A DNA stretch of 64,000 nucleotides from an uncultured Duncaniella sp. (lineage in GTDB: Bacteria; Bacteroidota; Bacteroidia; Bacteroidales; Muribaculaceae): assembly GCF_910577345.1 (NCBI RefSeq), contig NZ_CAJTMT010000002.1, positions 1 to 64,000 on the forward strand, written 5' to 3'. Shown one piece after another: positions 24,628 to 33,655 of this stretch. Each line of letters begins with the position of its first letter. Within the stretch, counting starts at the first letter, position 1. The notes under the pieces are model-generated. The model had not been told where the DNA came from. It worked only from the letters and a program-made list of their open reading frames with translations, and did not search any database. Position numbers and translations under genes: made by a program.

Positions 24628-24732
24628 AGATACAAAAGAACAGAAGCTCAAAAAGGAACAAAAGGTATTTCAACTCCGAAATTTACGGAATTTTACTTTT
24701 GTTCCTTTTTGAGCTTCTGTTCTTTTGTATCT
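24628..24732. terminator. 37-bp perfect inverted repeat made of 9-bp words (hairpin A)
   Basis: Arms 24628-24664 and 24696-24732 are perfectly complementary over 37 bases around a 31-base loop. Each arm is a chain of 9-base words such as GATACAAAA, GAACAGAAG, CTCAAAAAG and GAACAAAAG. It sits between convergent mgtE and lipoprotein genes and would terminate both, but the stem is far longer than termination needs. A related hairpin lies on the other side of the lipoprotein gene. Confidence 0.85.
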
Positions 24733-24737
24733 GAAAA

Positions 24738-25112
24738 TCAATCCTCCGGAAGTTCGCGGAGGGGGACACCGAATCTGATGGTCTCGTTGACAAACCGGAT
24801 GAAATCAGCCTCGAATTGAGCTATATGCAACTCGGTTGACAGTTCAGGAGTGAGTTGCAGCAATTTTGAATGACACTGCTCTGCAAGTTGCCATTCCGGG
24901 GTCTTGAAGAATTTTGCAAGCTGAGCCTTGTCACCCTCTTTGAGTAAGGTCTGGGCTTGACGGAATTGCTCGTCGTAGTAGTTCATAAGCTTGACAGCTT
25001 CCTTTTTGGTAATTTCTGTCGGCTCCTCCCGGAGTATGCCTTCGACACGTTTCATACAAGAGGTCGACAGAAGCGATGTCACGATAAGAAGTAGAAACAA
25101 TAGCTTTTTCAT
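24738..25112 (-). CDS. Small lipoprotein, function unknown
   Basis: From the ATG at 25112 the protein has 124 residues with a clean lipoprotein signal (MKKLLF, hydrophobic core, lipobox STSC). An in-frame ATG at 25142 lies inside the neighbouring hairpin and is unlikely. The mature part is helical and charged, with no family recognised. The gene is bracketed by two long hairpins of related 9-bp words, at 24628-24732 and 25140-25242, leaving almost no other intergenic sequence. The bracketing resembles that of the four-helix-bundle gene at 49924. Confidence 0.7.
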   Translation of the reverse strand: MKKLLFLLLIVTSLLSTSCMKRVEGILREEPTEITKKEAVKLMNYYDEQFRQAQTLLKEGDKAQLAKFFKTPEWQLAEQCHSKLLQLTPELSTELHIAQFEADFIRFVNETIRFGVPLRELPED

Positions 25113-25139
25113 GGAGTGTAAATTGTTATTGGTGGATTG

Positions 25140-25242
25140 CAAAAGGAACAGAAGCGCAAAAGATACAGAAGTTTAATTCAACAGATTTGTCAATACAACA
25201 TAATCCAAAACTTCTGTTTCTTTTGCGCTTCTGTTCCTTTTG
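25140..25242. terminator. 35-bp inverted repeat made of 9-bp words (hairpin B)
   Basis: Arms 25140-25174 and 25208-25242 match in 34 of 35 positions around a 33-base loop. Words ACAGAAGCG, CAAAAGATA and CAGAAGTTT recur at 9-base spacing. It lies downstream of secA (minus strand) and probably terminates it, while also forming the leader region of the small lipoprotein gene. Confidence 0.85.
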
Positions 25243-25271
25243 TATCTGAAATTGATACTTATGAAGTCTTA

Positions 25272-28200
25272 TCAGAGACCCTTGCCGTGGCAGTTTTTGT
25301 ATTTCTTGCCTGAACCGCAGGGGCAGGGATCATTGCGGTTGATGCGGGGACCGGCCTTGACGGGCTGAGTCGGCTGCGTCTGGCTTGCATTTCGTCCTGC
25401 CTCGCGCTGTGCGTTCTCTCCGGGGAGATTTTCGCGCGAAGTGCGGTATTTAGAATAGTCGTTGGGACGTTCGGGCATTGCGCGTTCCACCTTAGGCTGG
25501 GGCTTCGGTGCCTCAGGTGCGGGTGCGGGAGCGGGCTGCTCTGCAGGAGCCTCGTTTTCGCCCTCTTCTGCCTGAGGTTCAGCTTCAGCCTGAGGCTGAA
25601 CGGGGCGTGAGGGCTGCGGGGGAGCCTGCTGGATGTAGATCTGACCGCGCATGAGTGTCGACATGGTCTTCACATTGAGATTGTTGAGCATGGCCTCGAA
25701 GAGGTGGAACGACTCAACCTTGTAGATTACAAGGGGATCCTTCTGCTCGTAGGATGCGTTCTGAACGCTCTGACGCAACTGGTCGAGTTCGCGGAGGTGT
25801 TCTTTCCAGAGTTCGTCGATGGTCACGAGAAGCACAGCCTTGTGCCATTCCTTCACGATAGACTTGCAACCTGTGCGGTAAGCTTCGTCAAGGTCAACGA
25901 CGAGGTTGAAGAAGCGTTTGCCGTCGGTCATGGGGACGGCGATGCGGCCCTTGAAACCACGGTTCTCAACGCAGTCTATAATCACGGGCTGAGCGACTTC
26001 GAGGATGCGCTGTCCCTTGCGGTCGAATGCCTCCTGGGCTGCAGTGTGGATTTTCTCGATGGCATCTTCCTTCGACATGTTGCGGTATTCCTCCTCGGTG
26101 AAGGGAGCTTCTATGGTGAGGACACGGAAGAGTTCGAGCGAGAGGTCCTGATAGTCGGCAGGGCCGTAGTTGTTGACGAAATTCTCGATTACGTCCCACA
26201 TCATGTTGGCGATGTCGATACCTACGCGCTCGCCGAGGAGGGCGTGGTGACGGCGGTTGTAGATGTAGGTACGCTGCTTGTTCATCACGTCGTCATATTC
26301 GAGGAGGCGTTTGCGGATACCGAAGTTGTTTTCCTCGACGCGCTTCTGTGCATTTCCGATTGCGTTGGTGACCATGCCGCTCTCGATGCGCTCGCCCTCT
26401 TCAAGACCGAGGGTGTCGAGCATCTTCATGACGCGGTCAGTGGCGAAGAGACGCATGAGCTGGTCTTCGAAGGATACATAGAAGACTGATGAACCCGGGT
26501 CGCCCTGACGGCCGGCACGACCGCGGAGCTGGCGGTCCACACGGCGTGACTCATGGCGCTCGGTACCGATGATGGCAAGACCTCCGGCCTCCTTGACCTC
26601 GGGTGTAAGCTTGATGTCGGTACCACGACCTGCCATGTTTGTTGCGATGGTCACCATACCCTTGCGTCCTGCGTGAGCCACAATTTCGGCCTCCTTCTGG
26701 TGGAGTTTGGCGTTGAGGACATTGTGGGGGATGTGGCGCATGGTGAGCATACGGCTGAGAAGCTCGGAGATTTCAACCGAAGTCGTACCGACGAGCACCG
26801 GACGGCCTTTCGACACGAGGTCCTGAATCTCTTCGATGACAGCGGCATATTTCTCTTTCTTGGTCTTGTAGACGCGGTCGTTCATGTCGACGCGGGCAAT
26901 CGGCTTGTTGGTCGGGATGGTGACCACGTCGAGCTTATAGATGTCCCAGAACTCACCGGCTTCTGTCTCGGCTGTACCGGTCATACCGGCGAGCTTGTGA
27001 TACATACGGAAGTAGTTCTGGAGAGTGATGGTTGCGAATGTCTGGGTTGCAGCCTCTACCTTCACATGCTCCTTGGCTTCGATTGCCTGGTGGAGACCGT
27101 CGCTGTAGCGGCGACCCTCCATGATACGGCCTGTCTGCTCGTCGACAATCTTAATCTTACCTTCGTCGATGACATATTCAACATCCTTTTCGAAGAGTGT
27201 GTAGGCTTTGAGAAGCTGAGTGACAGTGTGGACGCGCTCTGCCTTGACCGCATAGTCCTGCATAAGCTCATCCTTGCGCTGCTGACGCTCGGCGAGGTCA
27301 GCGATATGCTCGGTTTCAGAGAGCTGTGAGGCGATGTCGGGGAGCACGAAGAACTGGGGGTCATCGGTCTTTCCGGTGAGTTCGTCAATACCCTTGTCGG
27401 TGAGCTCGACGCTGCGGTTCTTCTCGTCGATGACGAAGTAGAGGGGATCGGTCACCTTGGGCATCTCGCGCTTGTTGTCCTGCAGATAGTAGGCCTCGGT
27501 TTCGAGCATGAGGTTCTTCATGCCCTCCTGCGAGAGGAATTTGATAAGTGCGCCGTTCTTGGGGAGACCCTTGAAGGCACGGTAGAGAAGAAGTGCGCCT
27601 TCCTTGCGGACTTCCTTGTCGTCTGATGCGATTTTGGTCTTGGCCTCGGCGAGAATCTTGGTGACGAGGCGGCGCTGTGCCTCGACGACTTTCTCGACAT
27701 TGGCACGGTAGACGTCAAAGAGCTGGTCGTCGCCCTTGGGGACGGGACCGGAGATGATGAGAGGGGTACGGGCATCGTCGATGAGCACCGAGTCAACCTC
27801 GTCGACAATCGCATAGTAGTGCTTGCGCTGCACCATGTCGGCAGGAGCCATAGCCATGTTGTCGCGGAGGTAGTCGAAGCCGAATTCGTTGTTCGTACCG
27901 AAAGTGATGTCGCAGTTGTAGGCGGCGCGACGGGCTGCAGTGTTGGGCTGATGCTTGTCGATACAGTCGACGGTCGAACCGTGGAACATGTAGAGCGGGC
28001 CCATCCACTCGGAGTCACGCTTGGAGAGGTAGTCGTTGACGGTCACGACGTGGACGCCGCGGCCGGAGAGCGAACGGAGGAAGACAGGGAGTGTGCCCAC
28101 GAGGGTCTTACCTTCACCTGTAGCCATCTCGGCAATCTTGCCTTGGTGAAGCACGATACCACCGATGAGCTGAACGCGGTAGTGGACCATATCCCACGTG

Positions 28201-28697
28201 ACTTCATTGCCTCCGGCAAGCCAGTGGTTCTTCCAGATGGCGTTCTCGCCGTCGATGGTCACGAAGTCCTTGCCCTGTGCGGCAAGTTCGCGGTCAAGTT
28301 CGGTAGCCTTCACGACGAGGGTCTCGTTGGCTGCGAAACGGGCTGCAGTCTCGCGCAGGACAGCGAACACTTCGGGAAGATGGTAGTTGAGTTTGTCCTC
28401 GATGGTGTCGAGGATGGTTTTTTCGTTCTGGTCAATCTTGTCCCAGACGGGCTGACGTTCGTCAAAGGGGAGTTCCTCCACTTCGACACGCAGACGTGCG
28501 TTCTCCTCTTCCTGAGGAGCGGTTGCCTGCTTGATGTCCGCGCGGACATTTGCGATGCGCTCGCGGAGCTGATCTATGGTGAGTTGCTGAACCTCAGGCT
28601 GAAGAGCCTCGATTTTCTTCACGATGGGTTCGATTTCCTTAAGGTCTCGGGTCGACTTGTTACCGAAAATCTTGGTGAGGAATGATTGAAATGACAT
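25272..28697 (-). CDS. secA: Preprotein translocase ATPase SecA
   Basis: A 1141-residue SecA. Walker A MATGEGKT is at 191-198, the DEAD-type DEVDSVLIDDA follows near 300, and TNMAGRGTDI and GRAGRQGDPG mark the second motor domain. The C-terminus has a Pro/Ala/Glu-rich linker and the zinc-binding SEC-C motif CPCGSGKKYKNCH. It drives export through SecYEG using ATP. Length is typical for Bacteroidetes, which carry insertions relative to the E. coli protein. It stands alone, with hairpin B downstream. Confidence 0.97.
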   Translation of the reverse strand: MSFQSFLTKIFGNKSTRDLKEIEPIVKKIEALQPEVQQLTIDQLRERIANVRADIKQATAPQEEENARLRVEVEELPFDERQPVWDKIDQNEKTILDTIEDKLNYHLPEVFAVLRETAARFAANETLVVKATELDRELAAQGKDFVTIDGENAIWKNHWLAGGNEVTWDMVHYRVQLIGGIVLHQGKIAEMATGEGKTLVGTLPVFLRSLSGRGVHVVTVNDYLSKRDSEWMGPLYMFHGSTVDCIDKHQPNTAARRAAYNCDITFGTNNEFGFDYLRDNMAMAPADMVQRKHYYAIVDEVDSVLIDDARTPLIISGPVPKGDDQLFDVYRANVEKVVEAQRRLVTKILAEAKTKIASDDKEVRKEGALLLYRAFKGLPKNGALIKFLSQEGMKNLMLETEAYYLQDNKREMPKVTDPLYFVIDEKNRSVELTDKGIDELTGKTDDPQFFVLPDIASQLSETEHIADLAERQQRKDELMQDYAVKAERVHTVTQLLKAYTLFEKDVEYVIDEGKIKIVDEQTGRIMEGRRYSDGLHQAIEAKEHVKVEAATQTFATITLQNYFRMYHKLAGMTGTAETEAGEFWDIYKLDVVTIPTNKPIARVDMNDRVYKTKKEKYAAVIEEIQDLVSKGRPVLVGTTSVEISELLSRMLTMRHIPHNVLNAKLHQKEAEIVAHAGRKGMVTIATNMAGRGTDIKLTPEVKEAGGLAIIGTERHESRRVDRQLRGRAGRQGDPGSSVFYVSFEDQLMRLFATDRVMKMLDTLGLEEGERIESGMVTNAIGNAQKRVEENNFGIRKRLLEYDDVMNKQRTYIYNRRHHALLGERVGIDIANMMWDVIENFVNNYGPADYQDLSLELFRVLTIEAPFTEEEYRNMSKEDAIEKIHTAAQEAFDRKGQRILEVAQPVIIDCVENRGFKGRIAVPMTDGKRFFNLVVDLDEAYRTGCKSIVKEWHKAVLLVTIDELWKEHLRELDQLRQSVQNASYEQKDPLVIYKVESFHLFEAMLNNLNVKTMSTLMRGQIYIQQAPPQPSRPVQPQAEAEPQAEEGENEAPAEQPAPAPAPEAPKPQPKVERAMPERPNDYSKYRTSRENLPGENAQREAGRNASQTQPTQPVKAGPRINRNDPCPCGSGKKYKNCHGKGL

Positions 28698-28819
28698 ATT
28701 GTGGTTGTAAGTTGTAACTGATTTATAATTGGATTCTGTTTTGTGCGGCAGACGGCATCGTGGCTTATTTTTCGTAAGTAAAGTTAGTGAAGCTCTGAAT
28801 GCGTCGCTGCGTTTTTTTG

Positions 28820-30529
28820 CTAACGTGAATGTAAGCGCAACGGGGAGAGGGATGCAGCGTTGGGCGAACGTATGCGCAGAATCCTTGAGACTGTCGGGGC
28901 TATCACACGCGCATCGATCGGCCCTTCAATCTTGGTTGGGGCGACGTTCGGCGCGAGTATGTAGACCGGCGACGTATTAGCTACATTTCTGATTACGGGG
29001 AGATGTGAATCCTCGCCTTCGACTGAAGAATCGGAAATCACCCAGCCGGGATTGACCGTCACGAGGATGTCACCGGCATGTTTTATGGAAGTGTTGCGCT
29101 GGAGCGCAATGGCATCCTCGCCCGCACGGCGTTCGAAGATGTCGTCAATTGTGTAGGCTGCTGTCACACCGCTCATGCGCGCAAGGAATTCGGCGCTTTC
29201 GCGTCGGATCTGGCGCTCGTCAAGGTTGAGTTCCTTGAGCTGCTTGCGGTTGAGGAAGAAGTAACCGTCATAGTAGCCGGTGACGTATTCACCGTTGCCG
29301 TGGAGTGCGATGAGATAGATGTTGAGGAGCGAAATCGCACGTTTCGGTGAGAATTGTCCGGCTGGGATGTTCCACTTCTCCTCGTCGCGTTTGCCTCCTG
29401 CGGGAGCGGGCGTTCCGGCGATGAATATCACGGAGTTTGCCATGCCGGGGTGCTTCTCGACCGCGCGGACAATGTTCGCGATGTCGGAGTCAAGGCGCAG
29501 ATAGGCATCCATTGTCTCCACACGGGTGTCGGCCTCACGCGAATAGGGGTAGGGACTGACGTTGAACCCGAGGTTGAGCATGTCTGTCACGCCTCTCGCG
29601 CCGAGTTTGAGCGAGGATATGTAGTCCACGCCAATCTCGGCCACTTCGCGGTTGCCGGGGGCTGAGGCCTTGAACGCCCTGTAGCGGTTGGCATCGCGGG
29701 CAGGGAAGGTATAACGGAAGGGGAAAAGTTTCTTGTATTCGGGGAGGTCGGGATACTGCTCCAACGGCATCGAGGGGGTCCACGTCATGGTGTCGATGCG
29801 CGATGTGAGAGTTATGCCGTAGTTGCGTTTGGCTATGGCTGCGGGAACGTCGCGGTAGTAGGTCGACGTGCTCCACTTTCCGTTGAATTCGTTGAGCCAG
29901 AAGCCGCTGTTGCCTGCATGTCCGGCAAGCACGATTGCCACCTGCGCATCGGGAGCCACTGAATGGACCAGTCCTATGCCGCCGTCGGCGATGCGGACCT
30001 CGTCGCTGAGGGTCGAAACCTTCAATGCTGCGGGCGAGAAGGTCTCGTCGGTGAAGTTGCCGATGTTGGCCGGGTCAAGAAGAATAGGATAGTCCGACTT
30101 GGTTTCGCTGTCCCATACCCGTGAGGCCGGGATGCCGTTGACCGAGGGGGATGCTCCCGTCATGAGGATGGCGGTGGCTGCGGTAGCATCGACATTGGTG
30201 CCGTAGCTCACATCCTCGATGGTGACACCGTCGGTGATGAAGCGGTTGAAACCATCCTTGCCGAAATTGTTGCGGAGGAGGTTGACATAGTCCGCGTCAA
30301 GTCCCTCCACGAATATGCCGACCACAAGAGCCGGACGGGTGAGGACATACTGATGGTCGCCACCCTTGCTTTTCGTATCTGGAGCGAGAGCGGGACGCGC
30401 GGCAAAAACAGGCGTGAACGCGCCGATACCCATCGTCACAAGCGATACGACGAGTACACTTGCCAGACGGGTGCTTAACGGATTTGGTTTGCGTGATGAC
30501 ATCGGGCGTTTCTTTGGGTTAGTACACAT
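28820..30529 (-). CDS. Alkaline-phosphatase-fold protein lacking metal ligands (predicted pseudoenzyme)
   Basis: A 569-residue exported protein (signal peptide ending near VFAARP) similar along its length to PafA-type phosphatases: ALVVGIFVEGLDADYV, TGASPSVNGIPA, MDAYLRLDSDIA and IAPTVSRILRI. The catalytic positions look lost. The usual VDQ aspartate is Glu, the TxxxxGH nucleophile region reads DATAATAIL, the D-x-x-GH segment reads SPYPYSREAD, and the TADHG motif reads IAGTPAPAG. Metal binding is therefore unlikely. Its start overlaps the end of the upstream DUF4105 gene by 28-55 bp (ATG at 30529 or 30502), implying coupled expression. Role unknown; a scaffold or binding function is inferred. 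Confidence 0.7.
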   Translation of the reverse strand: MCTNPKKRPMSSRKPNPLSTRLASVLVVSLVTMGIGAFTPVFAARPALAPDTKSKGGDHQYVLTRPALVVGIFVEGLDADYVNLLRNNFGKDGFNRFITDGVTIEDVSYGTNVDATAATAILMTGASPSVNGIPASRVWDSETKSDYPILLDPANIGNFTDETFSPAALKVSTLSDEVRIADGGIGLVHSVAPDAQVAIVLAGHAGNSGFWLNEFNGKWSTSTYYRDVPAAIAKRNYGITLTSRIDTMTWTPSMPLEQYPDLPEYKKLFPFRYTFPARDANRYRAFKASAPGNREVAEIGVDYISSLKLGARGVTDMLNLGFNVSPYPYSREADTRVETMDAYLRLDSDIANIVRAVEKHPGMANSVIFIAGTPAPAGGKRDEEKWNIPAGQFSPKRAISLLNIYLIALHGNGEYVTGYYDGYFFLNRKQLKELNLDERQIRRESAEFLARMSGVTAAYTIDDIFERRAGEDAIALQRNTSIKHAGDILVTVNPGWVISDSSVEGEDSHLPVIRNVANTSPVYILAPNVAPTKIEGPIDARVIAPTVSRILRIRSPNAASLSPLRLHSR

Positions 30530-31692
30530 GACAATGCCCGCACTCCATCTGCCGCTATGAGCGGAATGAAGGCAGGATTAGGCGACTGCACTCCGCAAGC
30601 GAGGAGAATGAGGAGGGCAATCAGGAATGCAAAGTTAAGAATTTGATAGGAAAACAACAACTTTTCCAATCTTTTTACCCATACGGCCACAACCGGGATG
30701 AAACAGAGAGGGTTGAGCCATAACAGGAGCCAGTTTGGCGAGGTGGCTTCGTGGACGGAAATGACCACGAGAAATACGATGACGCAGCCTGCCAGACCGA
30801 AGAGGAGATAGAGTATGGTGTCGAAAATTTTTGCAGTGATTCCCGCTCCGCCACGACGGTATTGGGCGAAGGATACGGCGAGAGCGAGGGCAAGCACAAC
30901 GCAGCTCCAGAACATGGGCGTGAGATACCAGGGAGTGGGGGGGAGAACGGGAGAGAGGCCTTCACTTCCTGTCAGTACCCGGGTTGCGCCTACGAGCGGA
31001 TTTCCGTCAGGGCGGACGGTTGACGTGAGCATCGCTTCAAGAGCTTCGGGGGAGAATGACGCTTCGCGGGCAGTGATAGGACGGTCGATGCCGCTTCCGA
31101 GTGCGAGGTCGATGCCGAACTGATACCAGGGATAGTTGACATGATAGTGACGCATCGCGTTGCGGAATGTCGAGGCTGCCTTTGCCGGAAGGTTTGAGGG
31201 GCCAAGTGTGACAGTGTCGCCGACAGCCTGCTCGACAATGGCAAGCGGACGGGTGGCGCAGTTGTCAAGGACATAATTGTAGCGGTAGACGCGGTTGGCC
31301 GGCAGCAGATTGCGGTCGGTGAGCGCGATGATTCGGGTCTTCTCTTCGGAGGTCAGATTGAGTTCCTGCTCCACCACCAGGCGCCCCTCGCGGTCATACA
31401 TTGCGAGGAAACGGTCGGTAGGTGCGGCTCCGGCCATGTAGTCGGTCTCACCTTTGACGAAACGGTAGACGAAATTAGGGGCAGCGAAGTCGAAGAGTCC
31501 CCAGTTCACCACATAGTCGCCTCTTTCGGGTGTCTGTATCCGCAGCGCCGTGTGTCCTTCGAGCTGATAGATGTCGGCTCCGGCACGGGCTGTCAGCATC
31601 GACACCTTCACATCGTCCATGCTGTCAGCCGCATTCAAGGCCGGAAGACCGAGAATGGCGCAGAAAATGGCGAATAACAGGCGGATTGACAT
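30475..31692 (-). CDS. DUF4105 membrane protein (Lnb-like candidate lipoprotein N-acyltransferase)
   Basis: A 405-residue protein with signal peptide, a periplasmic DUF4105 domain (about residues 25-250) and five or so membrane helices at the C-terminus. The domain carries EGHTALRI, with a candidate catalytic His, and YNYVLDNCATRP, with a candidate Cys, arranged like a papain-type pair. DUF4105 proteins include Lnb, reported in Bacteroides as the enzyme adding the third acyl chain to lipoproteins. Whether this member does so is inference. It overlaps the degenerate phosphatase-fold gene and follows mutL after 70 bp on the same strand. Confidence 0.8.
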   Translation of the reverse strand: MSIRLLFAIFCAILGLPALNAADSMDDVKVSMLTARAGADIYQLEGHTALRIQTPERGDYVVNWGLFDFAAPNFVYRFVKGETDYMAGAAPTDRFLAMYDREGRLVVEQELNLTSEEKTRIIALTDRNLLPANRVYRYNYVLDNCATRPLAIVEQAVGDTVTLGPSNLPAKAASTFRNAMRHYHVNYPWYQFGIDLALGSGIDRPITAREASFSPEALEAMLTSTVRPDGNPLVGATRVLTGSEGLSPVLPPTPWYLTPMFWSCVVLALALAVSFAQYRRGGAGITAKIFDTILYLLFGLAGCVIVFLVVISVHEATSPNWLLLWLNPLCFIPVVAVWVKRLEKLLFSYQILNFAFLIALLILLACGVQSPNPAFIPLIAADGVRALSCVLTQRNARCHHANQIR

Positions 31693-31762
31693 GATTGAGT
31701 TAATGACTGATGAATGTTTATGTGATGATTATAATTTGCGAAATTTAAGGCGCCGAGATGTC

Positions 31763-33655
31763 TCAGCCGAGGAGTTTTGCAATCTCGTCGAGATTGACTA
31801 TCGTGAAGACGGTTTTTCCGTCGGGGGTCCGTGCGGGGGTCGGAAGCCGGAAGAGGTCGCTTATGAGCTTGTCCATCTCGGCTGAGGTGAGAGCCTGCCC
31901 GCGCTTGATGGCGCTGCTGCGGGCCATGGAGAGAGCGATGCGCTCATGGAGGGAGGCTGAAAGCTCCTCACCGGTCTCGGTGATACACTCTATCATGCCG
32001 AGGAGGGTGTCGCGCGGATTCACACCGTTGAGGAGCGATGGGATGCCCGTGATGCTCCAGGAATTGTCGCCAAGGGGAGCGATGGCGAATCCGAGCTCTT
32101 CAAGTGATGGAGCGATGTCGGTGAGGACAGCGTTCTGAGCCGGTGAAAGCTCTATTATCTCCGGAAACATTGCGTTCTGACACACCATTGCCTGTTCGCG
32201 CACCTTGGCCAGATAGCTGTCATAGAGGATGCGTTTGTGGGCACGATGCTGGTCGATTATCATCAGACCCTCGCGTGAGGGAGTGAGGATGTAGGAGTTT
32301 TTCAACTGCAGCGTTGCGCTGACTGGAGCTTCTCCGTCAAGTTCGAGTTCGCTTTCCGAAAGGTTGACCTTGCTTTCGACCATGGACGCATATCCGTCGT
32401 CGCGTTTCTTGACGAAATCGTCGTAAAGCTTTTCCCAATCCTGAAAACGCTCGGAGGGGTGGGAAAAGTTCATTGAGGATTCGGATTTTTCTCTTACGGG
32501 CGATGAAAAACCACCCGAAAGTGAGGATGTGCGTGTGCCGTGTGAGGGCTGGGCAAAGGGGTTGTAGCCTTCGTCGAGCTCCACCTCATGGTCGGCATCG
32601 CTGTCGGGCGAGAATACCGGAATTTCAGGGGCTTCGTCAACGTCGAAGTCGATGGCCGGGGCGGCATTGAAGCGGCCGAGCGACTCGCGGACAGCGGCCG
32701 TCAGAATCTGCCAGATTGCCTGCTCGTTCTCGAATTTTATCTCGCTCTTTGTGGGGTGTATGTTCACGTCGATGGTTTCAGGGTCGACGGTGAGATTCAC
32801 AAAATAGTTAGGCTGCACGTCGGCCGGAATCAGTCGCTCGTAGCACTGCATGATGGCCTTGTGGAAGTAGGGGTGGCGCATGTTGCGGCCGTTGACCATC
32901 AGATATTGCAGTTGGTTGCGCTTACGGGCATTTTCCGGAAGTCCGATGAAGCCGTTGATTCTGACAATGGATGTGTCAGTGTCGAGCGGCACAATCTGCT
33001 TGTCGAGTGAACGCCCGAAGAGGTCGGCGATGCGCTGTTTGAGCGATGCGCGACGGAGAGAGTGGAGGGTCACGTCATTGCTGATGAGCGTGAAGTCCAC
33101 ACCGATGTTAACGAGCGCAAGACGCTCGAACTCTCGCATTATGTTGCTCATCTCGACCGAATCTTTCTTCAGGAACTTGCGGCGTGCAGGCACGTTGAAG
33201 AAGAGGTTCTTTACCATCAGGTTGCTCCCTTGCGCACAGGCTTCGGGCTGCTGGCTCTCGACTTTCGAGCCGTTGATGATGAGGCGCGTGCCGATACTCT
33301 CACCTTTGAGCATGGTGCGGAGGTCGACTTGCGCGATGGCCGCGATAGAGGCGAGGGCTTCGCCTCGGAAACCCATTGTCGACAGGGCAAAGAGGTCGTC
33401 GGCTTTGCGGATTTTAGATGTCGCATGGCGTTCGAAAGCCAGACGGGCATCGGTGTCGCTCATTCCGCATCCGTTGTCGATGACCTGGATTAGAGTGCGT
33501 CCGGCATCCTTGAGGATTATTGTGACCGATGTCGCGCCTGCGTCAATCGAATTCTCGACAAGTTCCTTGATGACTGAGGCCGGGCGCTGGATGACTTCAC
33601 CGGCAGCAATCTGGTTGGCTACGGAATCTGGAAGAAGACGGATGATGTCGCTCAT
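31763..33655 (-). CDS. mutL: DNA mismatch repair protein MutL, endonuclease motifs absent
   Basis: A 630-residue MutL with the GHKL ATPase domain: ENSIDAGA, DNGCGM and GFRGEALASI, then the transducer domain and a variable linker near 340-450. The C-terminal domain has DQHRAHKRILYD where endonuclease-type MutL has DQHxxxExxxxE, so both acidic positions are changed. The CPHGRP zinc motif is replaced by ARTPDGKT. It is therefore probably a matchmaker without nicking activity. It overlaps the OstA-like gene by four bases, giving an unusual operon of surface-assembly genes with a repair gene. Confidence 0.95.
   Translation of the reverse strand: MSDIIRLLPDSVANQIAAGEVIQRPASVIKELVENSIDAGATSVTIILKDAGRTLIQVIDNGCGMSDTDARLAFERHATSKIRKADDLFALSTMGFRGEALASIAAIAQVDLRTMLKGESIGTRLIINGSKVESQQPEACAQGSNLMVKNLFFNVPARRKFLKKDSVEMSNIMREFERLALVNIGVDFTLISNDVTLHSLRRASLKQRIADLFGRSLDKQIVPLDTDTSIVRINGFIGLPENARKRNQLQYLMVNGRNMRHPYFHKAIMQCYERLIPADVQPNYFVNLTVDPETIDVNIHPTKSEIKFENEQAIWQILTAAVRESLGRFNAAPAIDFDVDEAPEIPVFSPDSDADHEVELDEGYNPFAQPSHGTRTSSLSGGFSSPVREKSESSMNFSHPSERFQDWEKLYDDFVKKRDDGYASMVESKVNLSESELELDGEAPVSATLQLKNSYILTPSREGLMIIDQHRAHKRILYDSYLAKVREQAMVCQNAMFPEIIELSPAQNAVLTDIAPSLEELGFAIAPLGDNSWSITGIPSLLNGVNPRDTLLGMIECITETGEELSASLHERIALSMARSSAIKRGQALTSAEMDKLISDLFRLPTPARTPDGKTVFTIVNLDEIAKLLG

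Noticed and set aside
25704..26489. Long plus-strand frame opposite secA (and similar ones opposite other genes)
   Set aside because: Antisense frames with skewed composition across strongly conserved genes; no independent start signals or domains.
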